From Polyodon spathula (taxonomy: Eukaryota; Chordata; Actinopteri; Acipenseriformes; Polyodontidae): a DNA stretch of 64,000 nucleotides. Positions 46,613-59,588 of this stretch are shown here, one piece after another. The stretch covers positions 69,396,145 to 69,460,144 of the forward strand of contig NC_054537.1 in the NCBI RefSeq assembly GCF_017654505.1, given 5' to 3'. Every line of letters starts with the position of its first letter. Within the stretch, counting starts at the first letter, position 1. The notes under the pieces were generated by a model. The model made no database searches. It saw only the letters and a list, made by a program, of their open reading frames with translations, and was not told the origin of the DNA. Position numbers and translations under genes: made by a program.

Positions 46613-48390
46613 TACATTAGTAATAGGGATTGCCCAGCAAAAAAACACTGAAACATTGAATATCTTCAAAGATGAAGCTGTCTCTGTGAGATGTGACCTA
46701 TCCTGTTGCAATGACAGAATCCTGTCTCTTAAGCTATTTGTGATACATGATTTTTACATTATAACTATAGTGATTGTTAGCATAATGACGATGGATGTGT
46801 GTCCTTGAATTTGTTGGTATTTTAAAAAGTGGTCACTTAAGATGATTAAAAAAAAAAAAAAAAAAAACTGGTAAAAACAAACAAACAAAGTGCAACACAA
46901 GCCATTGACACATAACAACAAGGATGCAGAAACCATTAACAAGCCACAATCGGCTTGTTAAAAATAGGGTTTAAATAGGTAAATCAGTGCGTTTACATGA
47001 CAGTTTTGACAGCTTTAAAAAAACTAAATTCTGATTTTAATTTTAAAAAAATTCAGAAAGCATATTGCAATAATCTGTTCAGGAATTTTTATCAATTATT
47101 CACAAAGTATGTTACTGATTGTTGCAATACTGTATAAACAGAGTTATTTAAAAAAAAAAAAAAAAAGATTCAGCACTTTCAGAAGCTTTCCAGAGCAAGC
47201 TACGCCTGTACAGTACACACATGGGACTAAATAGTTATTAATATAAGACCAATTATATAAAAGTTTACTCAAATTGTATTACCACAACACTCAAATATGT
47301 ATTATTTAATTTAATAACACAAGTAACTTGCTTACTGTGTCGAAGTATCTGCAGTCCTTGAAATGTCAGCAATTTATGACAAAAAAAAAATACTTAAAAA
47401 AAAACTAAACTAAATCTTTGTGTTATAAGTTCACAATATTTGAAAATAAACAGACATTCTCATTGTGTTGCGTATATTAAAAAAAAAAAAAACAGTTAAT
47501 TGCTTGACAGTTATTTGCTTGACCTGTGTCATAGCGACTGCCCAACTCACATCTGGCTGGACTAAGGGAGACTCGCCACACACCAAGATACTATACTGTA
47601 CTGTACTGTACTATACTGTACACTCAACGTAAACCCATTAACCAACTGAAAATGACCCCCTGTGTGGATAAGGAAGGCTAGTTTAATAGGCTAACTAGTA
47701 AACTTTGCTGGATGCTGTAGAAGGCAGAACAGACAGCAAATTGCAGTGTTGGAGCTGGAGAGCACATGTAACGGACAGTGTGACAGTGGGTGCACAGGCA
47801 GCATAGCAGAAGCACTCAACTCACCTGTTTAACAACACAAACTTTCACGTTACCTACAGAAAGTTAAAGAAAGGTGAACAGAAAGGTTAAGGTCTTATTT
47901 TTAACGGCAGTGAAATTATTCTGTGGTATTATTAGTGTTTAATAAAACTACACCAGTGTTTCCCAACCGACTTATTCCGGGGGGATAATTATTTTTTAGT
48001 TGTTTTGTTTTTTTTTCTTTAAAATGGTCTGTTGATTGATCAGGGTGGATAAGTTTAATGAAATGTTTTTGTATTCTGCTTGCCAGAATTTTTGTTAGCA
48101 TTTTACAGTCATACAGAGTTAGAGAAACTGGTATAAAACTAGAGCTGTCAAATGGGTCTCTGTTTGTTTCAGCAACCAAGGAGATGATGTTCCCAGGTAT
48201 ACAGCAGGTAACTATTTCTTAAATAAGGCACAATTGTTTTGGATTTCCTTGCTGGCTGAAAATGGCCCTCCCCCAAAACTTTGTGTTGTCTGGAAATTTT
48301 ACAAGTTTGCTAATTATCACCTTATTGACAACAAGGGTGTCATTGAGGCACAAAGGGCTCCATACGAAAAGTAAAAAATATTTTTTATAT
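46613..48390. repeat. Third copy of the non-coding block
   Basis: 46613-46830 matches 6755-6975. 47230-47970 matches 7930-8720 and 35370-35950. 48010-48390 matches 11530-11940, so the 9-11 kb portion has been deleted here. No gene is seen. Confidence 0.65.
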
Positions 48391-48422
<32 letters not shown>

Positions 48423-49189
48423 ATATATATATAGTATATTTAAACACCCATTAATTATTTGGTGTCAAATTTAAATAAAACACTACTCAGGATACAGAAG
48501 CTGATTACGGGTCATTTCTATAAAAATCACTACATTTGTCAGAGAGTTAAACACCCCTTTTTGAAAATATGGTATTGTCTTTCCAGCGCCCGCAAATATA
48601 CGGATCTCAAGCTTTAACTTGCACGCAGACCTAGTAGTACGGAAGCCGGTTTAATCAATCTGAACATATGGCATCGTGAAGTTTGTTGCATAGGATTTAT
48701 TAAAAAGCTTAATTTCTGGATGTATTTGACTTAGCTGTGTCACTGTGTTTTGGAAGATCAATGAGATTAAGTGCATTTTATTTTTTTTATTTTTATTTTT
48801 TTCGCACTCACTGTAAAAAGTGAGTGGGCAGGGCCCCCCCCCGTTTTAAAAGTGCGTGGGCAGTGGCCTGTTGGCCCACCCATCTCCGGCGCCTATGGCG
48901 AATGCTTGAGAAGCTAGGGGACGTGATCAATATCTCTCTCCAGAGAATGGACCCTGACTCCCTGTTAGAAAGTTCCATACTTGTGAGGGGAAACAAGACT
49001 GCGCCCTGCACAACACTATAGAATTGAAGACAAACAGGACATAGCAAGATTAGTAAGACAACCTAGAAGAAAGGCACCCATGCAGCGGAGAGGAAAAAAC
49101 ACCTTTCTTTTTTCTTTTTACTTTAAGGTGGAAACCTCTGGTAGTCCCAGCGGAGAGGGCACCCCTTCCCCGGGCAAGCTAGCTAGGGA
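48391..49189. other. Intergenic with AT tracts
   Basis: (AT)n tracts occupy about 48385-48434. At 48815-48910 the phrase gtgggcagtggcctgttggc, then cccacccatctcc, resembles the GGGCCCACCCA subterminal motif of the hAT element at 18853, but I could not find ends or a target duplication. No gene is supported. Confidence 0.35.
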
Positions 49190-49480
49190 TTACAGGGCTG
49201 AAATAATGTCTGACTCTGATGTTCGAATATACGTCTCAACTGCTGATAAAGTCTAGCGACCTAGAGTTCTAATAACATGTTGATTTAGTCCTGCACTGGC
49301 AGCTGAAGTTGCAGCTCCAATTCTAAAGGAGTGAAGAGTGAAGAATTGCTATTTCAGATCTGCTTTATTTATGAGAGGACAGATGAGATGAAAACCAGTT
49401 CCTAATGACAATGTTTCTTGAGAAGTCTATAAACCGCAGATCTGAGTGACTGGGTTTCTTGGGAACGATGAGTTTCGCCA
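49190..49480 (-). pseudogene. Tyrosine recombinase C-terminal relic (DIRS/Ngaro-type)
   Basis: The minus strand reads FFTLHSFRIGAATSAASAG (about 49345-49290), then HVIRTLGR, a stop codon, then TLSAVETYIRTSESD, closing with a stop at 49190-49192. This is the H-x-x-R box and the nucleophile-Tyr tail of the phage-integrase-like recombinase used by DIRS-type retroelements and Cryptons. The stop sits where Trp follows GR in relatives. The N-terminal part is not recognisable. It is more than 17 kb from the DIRS remnant at 28-31 kb and comes from a separate insertion. Confidence 0.75.
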
Positions 49481-49747
49481 GAATTCCATGCTGTTCTTTT
49501 GTTTTGTTCAAGTATTTATTTTTCATTTATTTTTCATTTCAATAAAAAATACGAGCACAGCAGCGTCGTTTGCCCATACCATCCTTCTTTGTTTTGTGTT
49601 GCTTCTTCCTGGTCCGTGACGTCACCGCAGCTATGCACTGCAACCACTCTGCCAAATTCACATAAAGTAATTTTATAACTATAATAAATTTTGTTTTGTT
49701 TACTCTGTTTTATTTTACTGTAAAATTAAACATATTTTAAACACTTA
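49481..49747. repeat. Non-coding block, paralogous to about 37500-37580
   Basis: The last part (about 49660-49747) aligns with 37500-37580 (taaaatggttttaaacactta-like), which lacks the element that follows here. Confidence 0.5.
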
Positions 49748-51156
49748 GGGTAGATGTACTAAAGTGGTGCGTCTGTCGCAATCGTTGCAAATCACATGCA
49801 AATCACATGTAGCGTGAAATGTGCTAAACAAACACAATGCTGTTAGCATCATTTTAGCGCATGCTTTGCAGCCGCAGTTCTTATTTGCGCTTTAGCCTTA
49901 AATTAATATATAATTCTGGGTGTTCCTGCAGAAATTCGCAAAGACAGGGTGGAGACTCAATGAGGGATTGTAATGAGATGTACTAAAGCTGCGGGCAATT
50001 GCGACACTTACAACTGAATCAATTTGTTAAGAACTTTTGAAAGCATTTTTTAAACAGTCGTAATTGTTGCTGGCATTTCCCAGTCCCTTTTTCTTGTGTG
50101 TTGCCAGCTGTGCCCAACGTATTTTTGAGATGAACACCCAAGTACCTCATGCTACTAAGTAGACCAAGTTAAAAATAATAATAATTAAAATAAAATAAAC
50201 CCTAAAATCCTTTTGTTTATTTTGTATTACCAGTAGGCTAAAGTACCAAAAAGTGCACTAGGGGGCTCAAGTCCAGGCTAATCCGACTGTGAGTTTGCCT
50301 GTAAGCTGCCCAGAGCTGCATTGTCCTCCAACGCTGTAGCTCTGAGGTGGCTGCATGGTTAGTCTGCAGTGTGAAAAGAAGCGGACGGCTGGCGGCACAC
50401 ACTTCAGAGGACAGTGCGTGTTAATCTTCACCCTTCTGAGTCAGCACAGGAGACATTCTAAATTGGGAGAAATTATTAAAAAACAATTGGTGGCTACTAA
50501 GTAAAAAAAAAAAAAAAGTGCGCTAGGTATTTATTTAATTTTACTGCTGTACTGTATACTGTATAGGCCTACTGTACAGATTTATATTATTACATAATGT
50601 AATGTGTAACGTACCCAAAACACATTAATGTTATTTCAGCACAATGATTTATATTAAAAAATACAATGGAGAACTGTAACTGTATGTGTGTGCGATTTTA
50701 TTGAATTGTTTTTAAACCCGACACCTTCTCATGTCGGACAAACATGTGGCCTTAAAATGAAAGGCAGTTTAATCCCATCAGATTGTGTAGTGGGGCCCCA
50801 GCCTTCACCACCAAAAATGAAGACGGACCAGAGTGCATTGTACAGATGGCATTTACATTTAACAAAAACAATGTTATTTTGATTCTTGCACCCTTGCATG
50901 TATAGACGTTATCCTTCAGGCACCCTCTGCTGTAACAAACCACAACTCAACCTCCGCTATTTGAAAAAATGTCGCACAACTCTCAATAGAGATCTCGCCA
51001 AGATGACACAAATAATATTTAAATTAGTGTATTGCAGCTGTCTTCATTAACATATTTTTTCTTAGTACACACAACAAAATGTGCAAATTGTGGTAACGAA
51101 AATGCAAACTGTGGTATGTTTGCACTGCGACTGGCCCATCTTAGTACATCTAACCC
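49748..51156. mobile_element. Harbinger-like element, non-autonomous (second family)
   Basis: The ends gggtagatgtactaaagtgg and ttagtacatctaaccc are inverted repeats. TTA flanks both sides (49745-49747 and 51157-51159), and the paralogous sequence near 37580 has one TTA. This 3-bp target fits PIF/Harbinger. At 1409 bp no transposase is visible, and a SINE-like copy is nested at about 50255-50515. The ends differ from those of the element at 8796. Confidence 0.82.
50255..50515 (+). mobile_element. SINE-like element with poly-A tail
   Basis: The series gcggacggctggcggcacac, cttcagaggacagtgcgtgt, tctgagtcagcacagg, attctaaattgggagaaa, then a poly-A run at about 50503-50517 matches my memory of a very common fish SINE body. 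It lies inside the Harbinger-like element. The tRNA-like head is weak. Confidence 0.55.
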
Positions 51157-51194
51157 TTAGCATATCAGTTGAATTAATGGCTTATTGACTAAAC

Positions 51195-51196
<2 letters not shown>

Positions 51197-51277
<81 letters not shown>

Positions 51278-51283
51278 TTTATT
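51197..51283. repeat. (TAA)n microsatellite
   Basis: About 29 TAA units, grown from the A/T-rich end of the adjacent SINE tail. Confidence 0.95.
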
Positions 51284-51415
51284 TTTATATAGCGCCTTTT
51301 CATAGTGGACCACCATCACAAAGCTCTTTACAAGACACGAGACTAGGGTGTGTGAACTATGCATCAGCTGCACAGTCACTTACAACAACGTCTCATCCGA
51401 ATGATATTAAAGTTA
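51284..51415 (-). mobile_element. SINE tail, same family as 55420-55577
   Basis: On the minus strand: gagacgttgttgtaagtgac, gcagctgatgcatagttc, cacaccctagtctcg, then gctttgtgatggtggtcc and aaggcgctatataaa before the TAA run. The first half matches the 3' part of the tRNA-headed SINE at 55420-55577; the second half supplies the tail missing there. Confidence 0.75.
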
Positions 51416-52010
51416 GTCTTCGTTTGTCTTATTCTGTTCAGTCAGTTAGTGCAATTAGTAAAGGTTTATTTGCTTGATTTTTATTAATGTGATGACTTAA
51501 AATTGTCAGGGTAACAGCATTCTTGTTTTGCTTTGTTTTTTTGTTTTTTTTATGTTTTTGAGATTTTCATTGTCAAAAAAGAACTTTAATGGGTTTAATC
51601 CAAGTACAAACATTTACAGCACATGGTTGTGTTGATAACTACCAGTCTGCAATTATTAGAAGCTAGATTGGAAGTGTGAAATACTTGTTCTAGCTGTAAC
51701 ATCAATCTAATACCACAAAAAAGCAGCCAAACTGCAAAGATAGGAAATACATGACAGAGATATAAAGACATAAACAGTAGTGTGATAAACAAACTGCACT
51801 TTGTACTGTATATAAAACAATTGGCCTGCAGTAAATTACAATAAAATAATTGAACCGACATGTTCATAGATATCATACATTATTACATGCACAGAGATGG
51901 AATTATTTTCTTAGCTAAAACTATAATAAAATACAGTAGACAAATGTATTTGTAATGTCTTTATTAATGTTATGATTTGCTTTTGGGTTAGTGGCAGTGG
52001 TCACTACATC
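51416..52010. repeat. Third copy of the 13080-13660 block
   Basis: Aligns with 13110-13660 and with 38690-38890 plus 42140-42290, without the two Tc1 elements, and so gives their empty sites. Confidence 0.7.
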
Positions 52011-53172
<1,162 letters not shown>

Positions 53173-53225
53173 TGATGCACAATGAAAATTCAAGTCAAGT
53201 TTTACATCAGTACTTCATTGGCCAC

Positions 53226-53946
53226 TGTGACAGAGAATGAATGAATCTTTGAATCTCCCTCCTGACCTGTGAGGGTGCTGTGTAAAGGGAACAATGTGCC
53301 CTGGACTGGATGTTTTGACAGTTCATTCCAGGGTCAGTCAGAAGTCAGTCGGCCATCCAGTACACTAAGTCATTGCCCTAGACGGAAAGTGATGTGGCAG
53401 TCGCGGATTGGAGGAAAAACTATTGCACTCGCTAACCAAGGAGGCGTGGCTGAAGGTACTAAAAGGGAAGTGGCAGAGCAAAGTGCTCCTTTGTTATGGT
53501 TACGGATGAACCGTTGAAGGACTGTGAAAGTATCGTGAGTGTTTAGTGTTTGTTAGTTCTGTCGTGCTACTTGTAAACGTTTGTTCTTGTTAGACTGCTA
53601 ACACGTACTGGGAGCTGCCGCTAAAGGCCAGCACCAACCTGGACAACACTGCACTACTGTTCACAAAATAAATGTATTTCACCAGTCGCACTTGAAAAGC
53701 ACTCACTTTGGAATTGTGACTGTGTCTGTATTCTGTGTGTGTATTTACAAACATTATTATTTCGGGACTGAATCCCGGGGGGTGGGGGGCTGTTCTGAGC
53801 ATTACACATTGCTGTGTATTGCCAGTTATTATTGTTAACAGTTGTGAAGTGACTTTGGATTATAAATAAAGCACCATTACACCGTGAATGTTGTTGTTTG
53901 TCATTACTTGAGAACCACATCACCTCTACACCTGCGCACCGCCACA
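53226..53946 (+). mobile_element. Solo LTR, family E
   Basis: 721 bp from TGTGACAGAG to CACCGCCACA, with flanks gccac and ggcac (4 of 5 match), and a polyadenylation signal at about 53865 (ataaataaagcacc). Related sequence occurs at 59589-60113 and a 5' fragment at 63109-63215. It has no internal genes. Confidence 0.75.
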
Positions 53947-54146
53947 GGCACCACCATAATAATATTTACATTTTAAATAGTGAGCAGATAGGGTTATTGA
54001 TTGTTTGAGTAGTATTGTTCCTTGGGATAACAAAATACTGAGCTCAAGTCATATGATTTCATAAAAACACCAGGTGCTCAGTGTTTAGTATTTGAGTTGA
54101 GTTAAAATCGCCAAAATGAGTAGATATAAATAGACATTCAAAAAGT

Positions 54147-54990
54147 CATGATTTTAATTAACGCAAGAACAGCAAAAGATATGACTATGCCCTGCTTGAG
54201 TAATGAAGATTGCCAGGTTGCTATCGGCATGATTGAGGGCGACCTGCCTGTGAGAGAAGTTGCCTGGAGAATAAGATGTTCTTCAACAGTCACCAGACTA
54301 ATCCAGAGAAACCAAGAAACCGGCTCTCCAACCGATCCAGTCACATCCAACCGATCCATCTGCGTAATTGTTTTCAGACTTTAGTGGCTACAGCACGAGA
54401 AATTACAGGAAGAAATAATGCGCACATCAGCAGAATGACTGTAGTTCGCCGTCTGTATGAAAATGATTTGCATGCTCGGAGGCCGTTCAGGGATAACATG
54501 TTGACAGCTTCTGTGAGCCAGAGAACATCTGAGGTGGCAGCAGAGAGAACGGTGGAGTGTTTTATTCACTGATGAATGCCGTTTTGCCCTTGACAGACCT
54601 GATGGAAGACAACATGTGTGGAGACGTCGTTGTGAGCGTTATGCTGACTGTTGGAAGTGTGATGATATGCAAAGGAATCTCCTCTAACACAAGAACGCCT
54701 TTGGTGCAGATTCAGGGCAACCTTACATTGATGAAGTCCTTGAGGCAACAGTTTTTCTGTTCCTGCAAGCCAATCCGGAAGTGTTGATTTTCCAGCAGGA
54801 CAATGCAAGACCACACAGTGCTGGAATTACAATTGCATGACTTCCAAAAAACAATGTCTAGGTCTTGCTGTGGCCAGCTTTTTCTCCTGACCTGCATCCA
54901 ATAGAACATCTGTGAGAAAAAATCACCAGTGCCATCCATAGGAGACAACCGCAACTAGCCAACCTTCAACATTGTGTTAATGCTCAGGGA
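54147..54990 (+). pseudogene. Tc1-like transposase relic (third Tc1 copy)
   Basis: In shifting plus-strand frames: the helix-turn-helix part (VREVAWRIRCSSTVTRLIQR, about 54250-54310), the linker (HISRMTVVRRLYENDLHARRP), the first catalytic Asp in LFTDECRFALD (about 54565), QPYIDEVLEA, the second Asp in FQQDNARPHSAG (about 54795), and DLHPIEHL before a stop (about 54900). Several stops and shifts make it dead. The right end (atacgcaaaagaaacgcaac on the minus strand, about 55160) resembles a Tc1 terminus. The left end may be at about 53171, which would mean the solo LTR at 53226 jumped into this element. Confidence 0.82.
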
Positions 54991-55174
54991 GGTCATACCC
55001 AATAGTAACTTTATAATGTTTTCATTTTGACAGTGTGTCATATTTCATACTAAAAACATATCATAATTCTTTGATCTGATTTTTTTTCAAATTTTTTGTA
55101 CTTTTGTTTGATATCTATGTTTAACATATTACATTAAATCCATTAGACCAGAGTGTTGCGTTTCTTTTGCGTAT

Positions 55175-55175
<1 letters not shown>

Positions 55176-55239
<64 letters not shown>

Positions 55240-55262
55240 CTATTATACTATATTATACTATA
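55176..55262. repeat. (TG)n(TA)n microsatellite
   Basis: TG repeat (about 55178-55220) followed by TA repeats and tactatta variants, directly after the Tc1-like terminus. Confidence 0.9.
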
Positions 55263-55419
55263 TATACTATTGCTGTCGCCACTAGGGTAAATAAATAAAA
55301 CCTGTACGCCTGAGTGGTTTTACAACTTTAAACTCTGTCTCTCTTGTCTCTTACAAAAGACACAGTAAGAGAACACCCCTGTTACAGCCATATATTTATA
55401 AGGTATACTTTTCCATATG

Positions 55420-55577
55420 CTATGTGGTCTAGTGGTTAAAGAAAATGGCATGTAACCAGGAGGTCCCTGGTTCAAATCCTGGTTCACTCATTGTGTGATC
55501 TTGTGCTCTCTTGTTCTGGTGAGATGTTGTTGTAAGTGACTCGGCAGCTGATGCAAACAGTCACACACACCCTAGTC
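55420..55577 (+). mobile_element. tRNA-derived SINE
   Basis: A tRNA-like head with an A box (tggtctagtggtta) and B box (ggttcaaatcctgg) 35-40 bases apart is followed by a body (gagatgttgttgtaagtgac to cacaccctagtctc) shared with the inverted SINE tail at 51284-51415. It ends without the 3' tail. The head is not a working tRNA gene: the body follows directly and the arms do not pair well. Confidence 0.8.
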
Positions 55578-56376
55578 TCTGTAAGTTAGCTCAGGTCTTG
55601 AGGCTTGTATTTCTCCATGACTTTTCTGAGTGTTTTAAGTGTGCATATATTACTGAAAGATGGCAGATGTTTTCATTACAATTGTGGTTTTAGTCCCTTT
55701 TGTTTAGAATTTGTTGAAGCTCTTCTTCAGAAAGCTTAGGATATGGATTTATACACGCACACACACTTACTTCCCCTCCTGTGAGTTCTGAGGTAAATAG
55801 ATACCGCTTACTATCTGCAAGATCTAAATTTAGTTAAGTTTGTGTGCTGAGAACAGTTTCGACAGAGACACCTGGGGGGTGCTTCTGTTACTGTCTGAAA
55901 ACGCCACAGCTTCCCTTTATTCAGACTCCAGACCACAGTGTTTTTTTTCTCGCATGTGAAAAAACATTAGTTCAGCTACAGTAGCATACAGCCAGGTATT
56001 CTTCTTCCCTGCATATACTACAAATCTATGATAGGTGTACTGTATTAGTCAGCATTCACATATCCAACCCTATAAAATGCTGACTTCAGTGATGGTTAAA
56101 CACATGTGACGCATATCTGATTATTTCATTTTGGCCCGTTCCAACCCTTGCATCTTTTTTGTGTTCCCTGAAAAACGGACAATATAAAATACATATCTCA
56201 AAGGACACTGAATCAGAACATTCTGACTATTCTGTTCTGCAGATTTACACACAGTGAACAGGCTGCATCTCTGATTTGAGAGTATTTTAAGATTTATTTT
56301 TGTCAGAACGAAGCTGAAGCAGGGTCACTGGAGCGAGTCGGAGCGGAGGTACTGGAGCAGCTCCACTATTTCCTAC
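55578..56376. other. Intergenic; includes a dispersed repeat
   Basis: 55585-55745 repeats 17855-18035. The rest has no coding frame or recognised element. Confidence 0.4.
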
Positions 56377-57020
56377 TGTAACAAAGTGCCCGCCCCTGTG
56401 AATATTATCTGTTATGTTGCGTGTGGTTTGTTAAATGTTGGTGTATAGTCATTGGTACACGGGATATAAACGGGTCTAACACAAGTGTTTAAAATGTATA
56501 TTTGTATTTAGGCACGGGATTGTACATCACTTCACGTACATTTAAAGTAGTTAAAATGTGTGCACGAGGTTGCACATAATTAATTCACGTGCTGGGATTC
56601 AAGTGAATAATTAATTAGTAATTGAATCCCAGCACAACAGTATATAGAGATGCACGTTTTCACGTACTCGTGGTCGGGTGTTCGGTGAGTGGAGAACGGG
56701 AGAGAGAGGAGAAATTATTTACAATTGCTATTGCGTGCTGGTGGGACTAGCACGATACTTGTTAATTTATCAACTCACCGTGTTTGTCAGTGTGTCTGTC
56801 TGTGCACTATTTTTGTTTAGTATTAGTCCATTTTTGTTTGTCATTTTATTTTGGCATAGAGTGCCATGTCCTGTTGTTTTCTGTTTGTTTAAACCCTTTT
56901 ATTTTGCAATAAACCGGCGCAAGCAAGCGCCATCATCATTTCACATTCATCTGTTCTGTCTTTGTGTATTTCATTCATTTCCTGGTTCTGACGCCGCCCA
57001 CTCCGGTCGTCTCTGTGACG
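56377..57020 (+). mobile_element. Solo LTR, family A
   Basis: 644 bp from TGTAACAAAGTGCCCG to GTCTCTGTGACG, flanked by cctac and cgtac (4 of 5 match). A polyadenylation signal is at about 56908 (gcaataaacc). It is the plus-strand relative of the LTRs at 4929-5515 and 60570-61163. A 152-codon frame inside is chance. Confidence 0.82.
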
Positions 57021-57910
57021 CGTACCTTTTAACATTTTTTATCAATCTATATAATCTCGCTTTATTCAGTTTAAACACTTTTATGAACAAAATAAATTAT
57101 GTATATAACATAAATGTAAATTCAGAAGTACTTTAACATACGGTACATAATATTTCTGCTGATTTATAAGGGGTCGTCCAAAATTATCAACTGCAGCCAT
57201 TACCTTTTATGAAAACCAGTGCAGGTATATAGAGGTCCTCATAAATCCCCTAGTAAGAGGACAGTGAGTGAAACATTATAATTTTTGGTAAAAGTGGCAT
57301 ATAAACCCCAACATCTACCTAATAAAAATTCTTAAGTGTTTGAAAAATTAACTCCTGTGCAATGTATGCCTTAGCAGGTCATTGTTGGATCAGTTGTTTT
57401 GGTTCTTGGTCAATGACTTTGCAATGGTCATTTAAGGAAAATGTATATTTTATTACAGTGTGTTCTATTTTGAATTAGTTTTTTATTTAAACATTTCAGA
57501 TTTGCGAACTGGGGGAATACAGACACAAATAAAACTAGAGTTTCCAGCAACTTTACGGCTTCCAGGACCAGTAACAGTACCATACACTTTAGCAAACAAT
57601 TCAAAATGCCAGTAACTGTACCAATACTAAACACTTTAGCAAATAGTGCAGAATGCAGTACCAGTACAAACATTTTAGCAAATAGCGCAGAATGGCATTT
57701 TTACGTAGTAACCATGACCATATCTGCACTCTTTGAGTTATGAACCAGTTTTACATTTGACCTTTAGGAGAGGTCATGGGCAATGATATTTTTTTGACAG
57801 AATATGGGTTACTATATGTGTTGCATAGTAACCATGGCCCTAGCTGCACACTATAAAGAGTTATTAGCCAGTTTTGTATGTTGAAGATATCATCCAACAT
57901 GGCCGCAATG

Positions 57911-57949
<39 letters not shown>

Positions 57950-57978
57950 CGTAGCAACTTCCTTTGAACAACCTTTAA
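57021..57978. other. Non-coding with internal tandem repeat
   Basis: About 57706-57770 (gtagtaaccatgaccat to cagttttacat) is repeated at 57825-57885 (catagtaaccatggccc to cagttttgtat). An (ATT)n tract sits at 57918-57950. The unit continues into the family at 58540-58830 and 62160-62320, which shares atcatccaacatggccgc-like sequence. No gene is seen. Confidence 0.5.
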
Positions 57979-58535
57979 CCCTTAGCAGTCCATTTATTTA
58001 GCGGTTGTCAGGCACGTCGGGTCCAATTTACTTTCACACACGCTGTTTTAAAATATATATATTTTTCTCAGTAAAACATGTTTAAAAGGCCCTGCATAGC
58101 AAAAGGACATCAGTACTGCATCTCCAGCCAAGCGTCACCCCTTGTTCGCTGTATACTTCTCACATACCTCTTTATAGTTGTGCATACTAAAATCTTCTCC
58201 TAATCACCAAACTCCTCAATAATGCGATCCAAATCATTACTTTATTACTATATTATTTGTGGTATTCTTTGAGCACTGGATGCGGAAGCCGCCATCTCCT
58301 TTGTTTGTGTTCGTGTTCTCTGTGGTGCAGGGGCTCTGTGTATTACTCAGATATGCCCCCTTTTTTTTCTTTTTTTTTTGGCTCGTATCGGTCTCACTCG
58401 GCCATTGAAAGGCTTTTTCCAGAAAAAAAGACTAGAGACCTGTGCTTGATCTCTTTATGTCGGACAGGGTCCGACATTGGACTGGAAAGGGAAAATTCTA
58501 ATGTCGTATCTGGTCTGACATAGGATCGCAAAGGG
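57979..58535. mobile_element. piggyBac-type MITE
   Basis: TTAA flanks both sides (57975-57978 and 58536-58539). The ends are CCCTTAGCAGTCC and the complement of CCCTTTGCGATCC. CCC/GGG termini and a TTAA target define the piggyBac group. The related segment at 58662-58700 reads tttaaagacaacc with no insert, an empty paralogous site. A short inverted pair (tgtcggacagggtccgaca) lies near the right end. There is no transposase frame. Confidence 0.8.
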
Positions 58536-59588
58536 TTAAAGACAACCACACTAGGATCATGTATGACCATTTTTGGTTCAATCGGACTAGCGATTTCAGA
58601 GACAGGTTTTTGTAGCCAGTCTTGTATGCTGATGTCATCCAGCGTGGCCACTATGTGTTTTATTATAGCAACTTCCCTTTAACACCCTTTAAAGACAACC
58701 ACACTGCGATCATATGTGCCATTGGGTTTGTTTCAATTGTTTGGGAGATCTTTGTAGTTTTGTGAATGTGACATCTGTACCGTGCGATTGACGCCATGCA
58801 GCATGGCCTCCATATCACACAACCAATCAGCTTCTTACAAACACCAGTTAATCTTGGACTATCCCTCAACAACTATACCAGCTTTCAGCACTCTGCAATA
58901 AGTCGTTTTCGAAAGACGATTTTTTACTTTCAGACAATGTGATTTTCTTTTCTTTTTTTTTAATCCAATATGGCGGCCAAACCATGTGACTTACAACATA
59001 AGATCTTTAGAATTTTCCATCTTCCCATCACACACATTCGTCTGAATAATTTTCAAACTGACCATATTTTTATATATATATATAAAATCAATACAATTTA
59101 CCTGTATATTTACGTAACACTATAGGGGGGGGAGGGGGGGGGGAGAGGTTGGCGGACCAAAACCTGTATCTCTTTATACTTTTAATACCCTAAGAATTAA
59201 TTGACACAGCTTCAAATAGAAGAGCAAACATTCTGGACGCTCATGTTCTGGAAATGGTGGGAGTGATGCAGAGAAAGGTTTGTAATATAAAAAAATTACA
59301 ATTTTTTTCTTTTTGTTTCCATTATTATAAAGCAGTCCATGGTTTGCATCACACAATTGTTGTTAAATGGACGTGGACTCGAGAGGGTGATACACAGTAT
59401 TGTCAGTAGAAATCGCTATTCAGTAACATACACATATTTGTCTCTATTCCTAAATTCTTAAACATGGAAAACAATACGTTTACTTGCAACTACTTAATAT
59501 ATTGTTGTATTAATTTAATCCTAGCAAGAGATGCAAGCCACATTTGTTTAAGAATAACTCAATTTTGTTATTTTAGTAGTAAAGGCGT
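58536..59588. repeat. Duplicated non-coding segment (copy F1)
   Basis: 58665-59588 aligns with 62160-63108 (for example gactatccctcaacaactat, ggtttgcatcacacaattgt). Within it, 58540-58660 and 58680-58830 are related to each other, so the segment was built by older tandem duplication. G-rich and AT tracts differ between copies. No gene is seen. Confidence 0.7.

Noticed and set aside
48815..48910. Second hAT copy related to the 18.85-kb element
   Set aside because: A gtgggca and cccaccca resemblance exists, but there are no matching CAG ends or 8-bp duplication.
55425..55500. Possible tRNA gene
   Set aside because: A and B boxes are present, but the arms pair poorly and the sequence continues directly into a SINE body shared with 51284-51415.
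56678..57136. 152-codon hydrophobic frame
   Set aside because: Lies mostly inside the family A solo LTR; hydrophobicity comes from T-rich LTR sequence.
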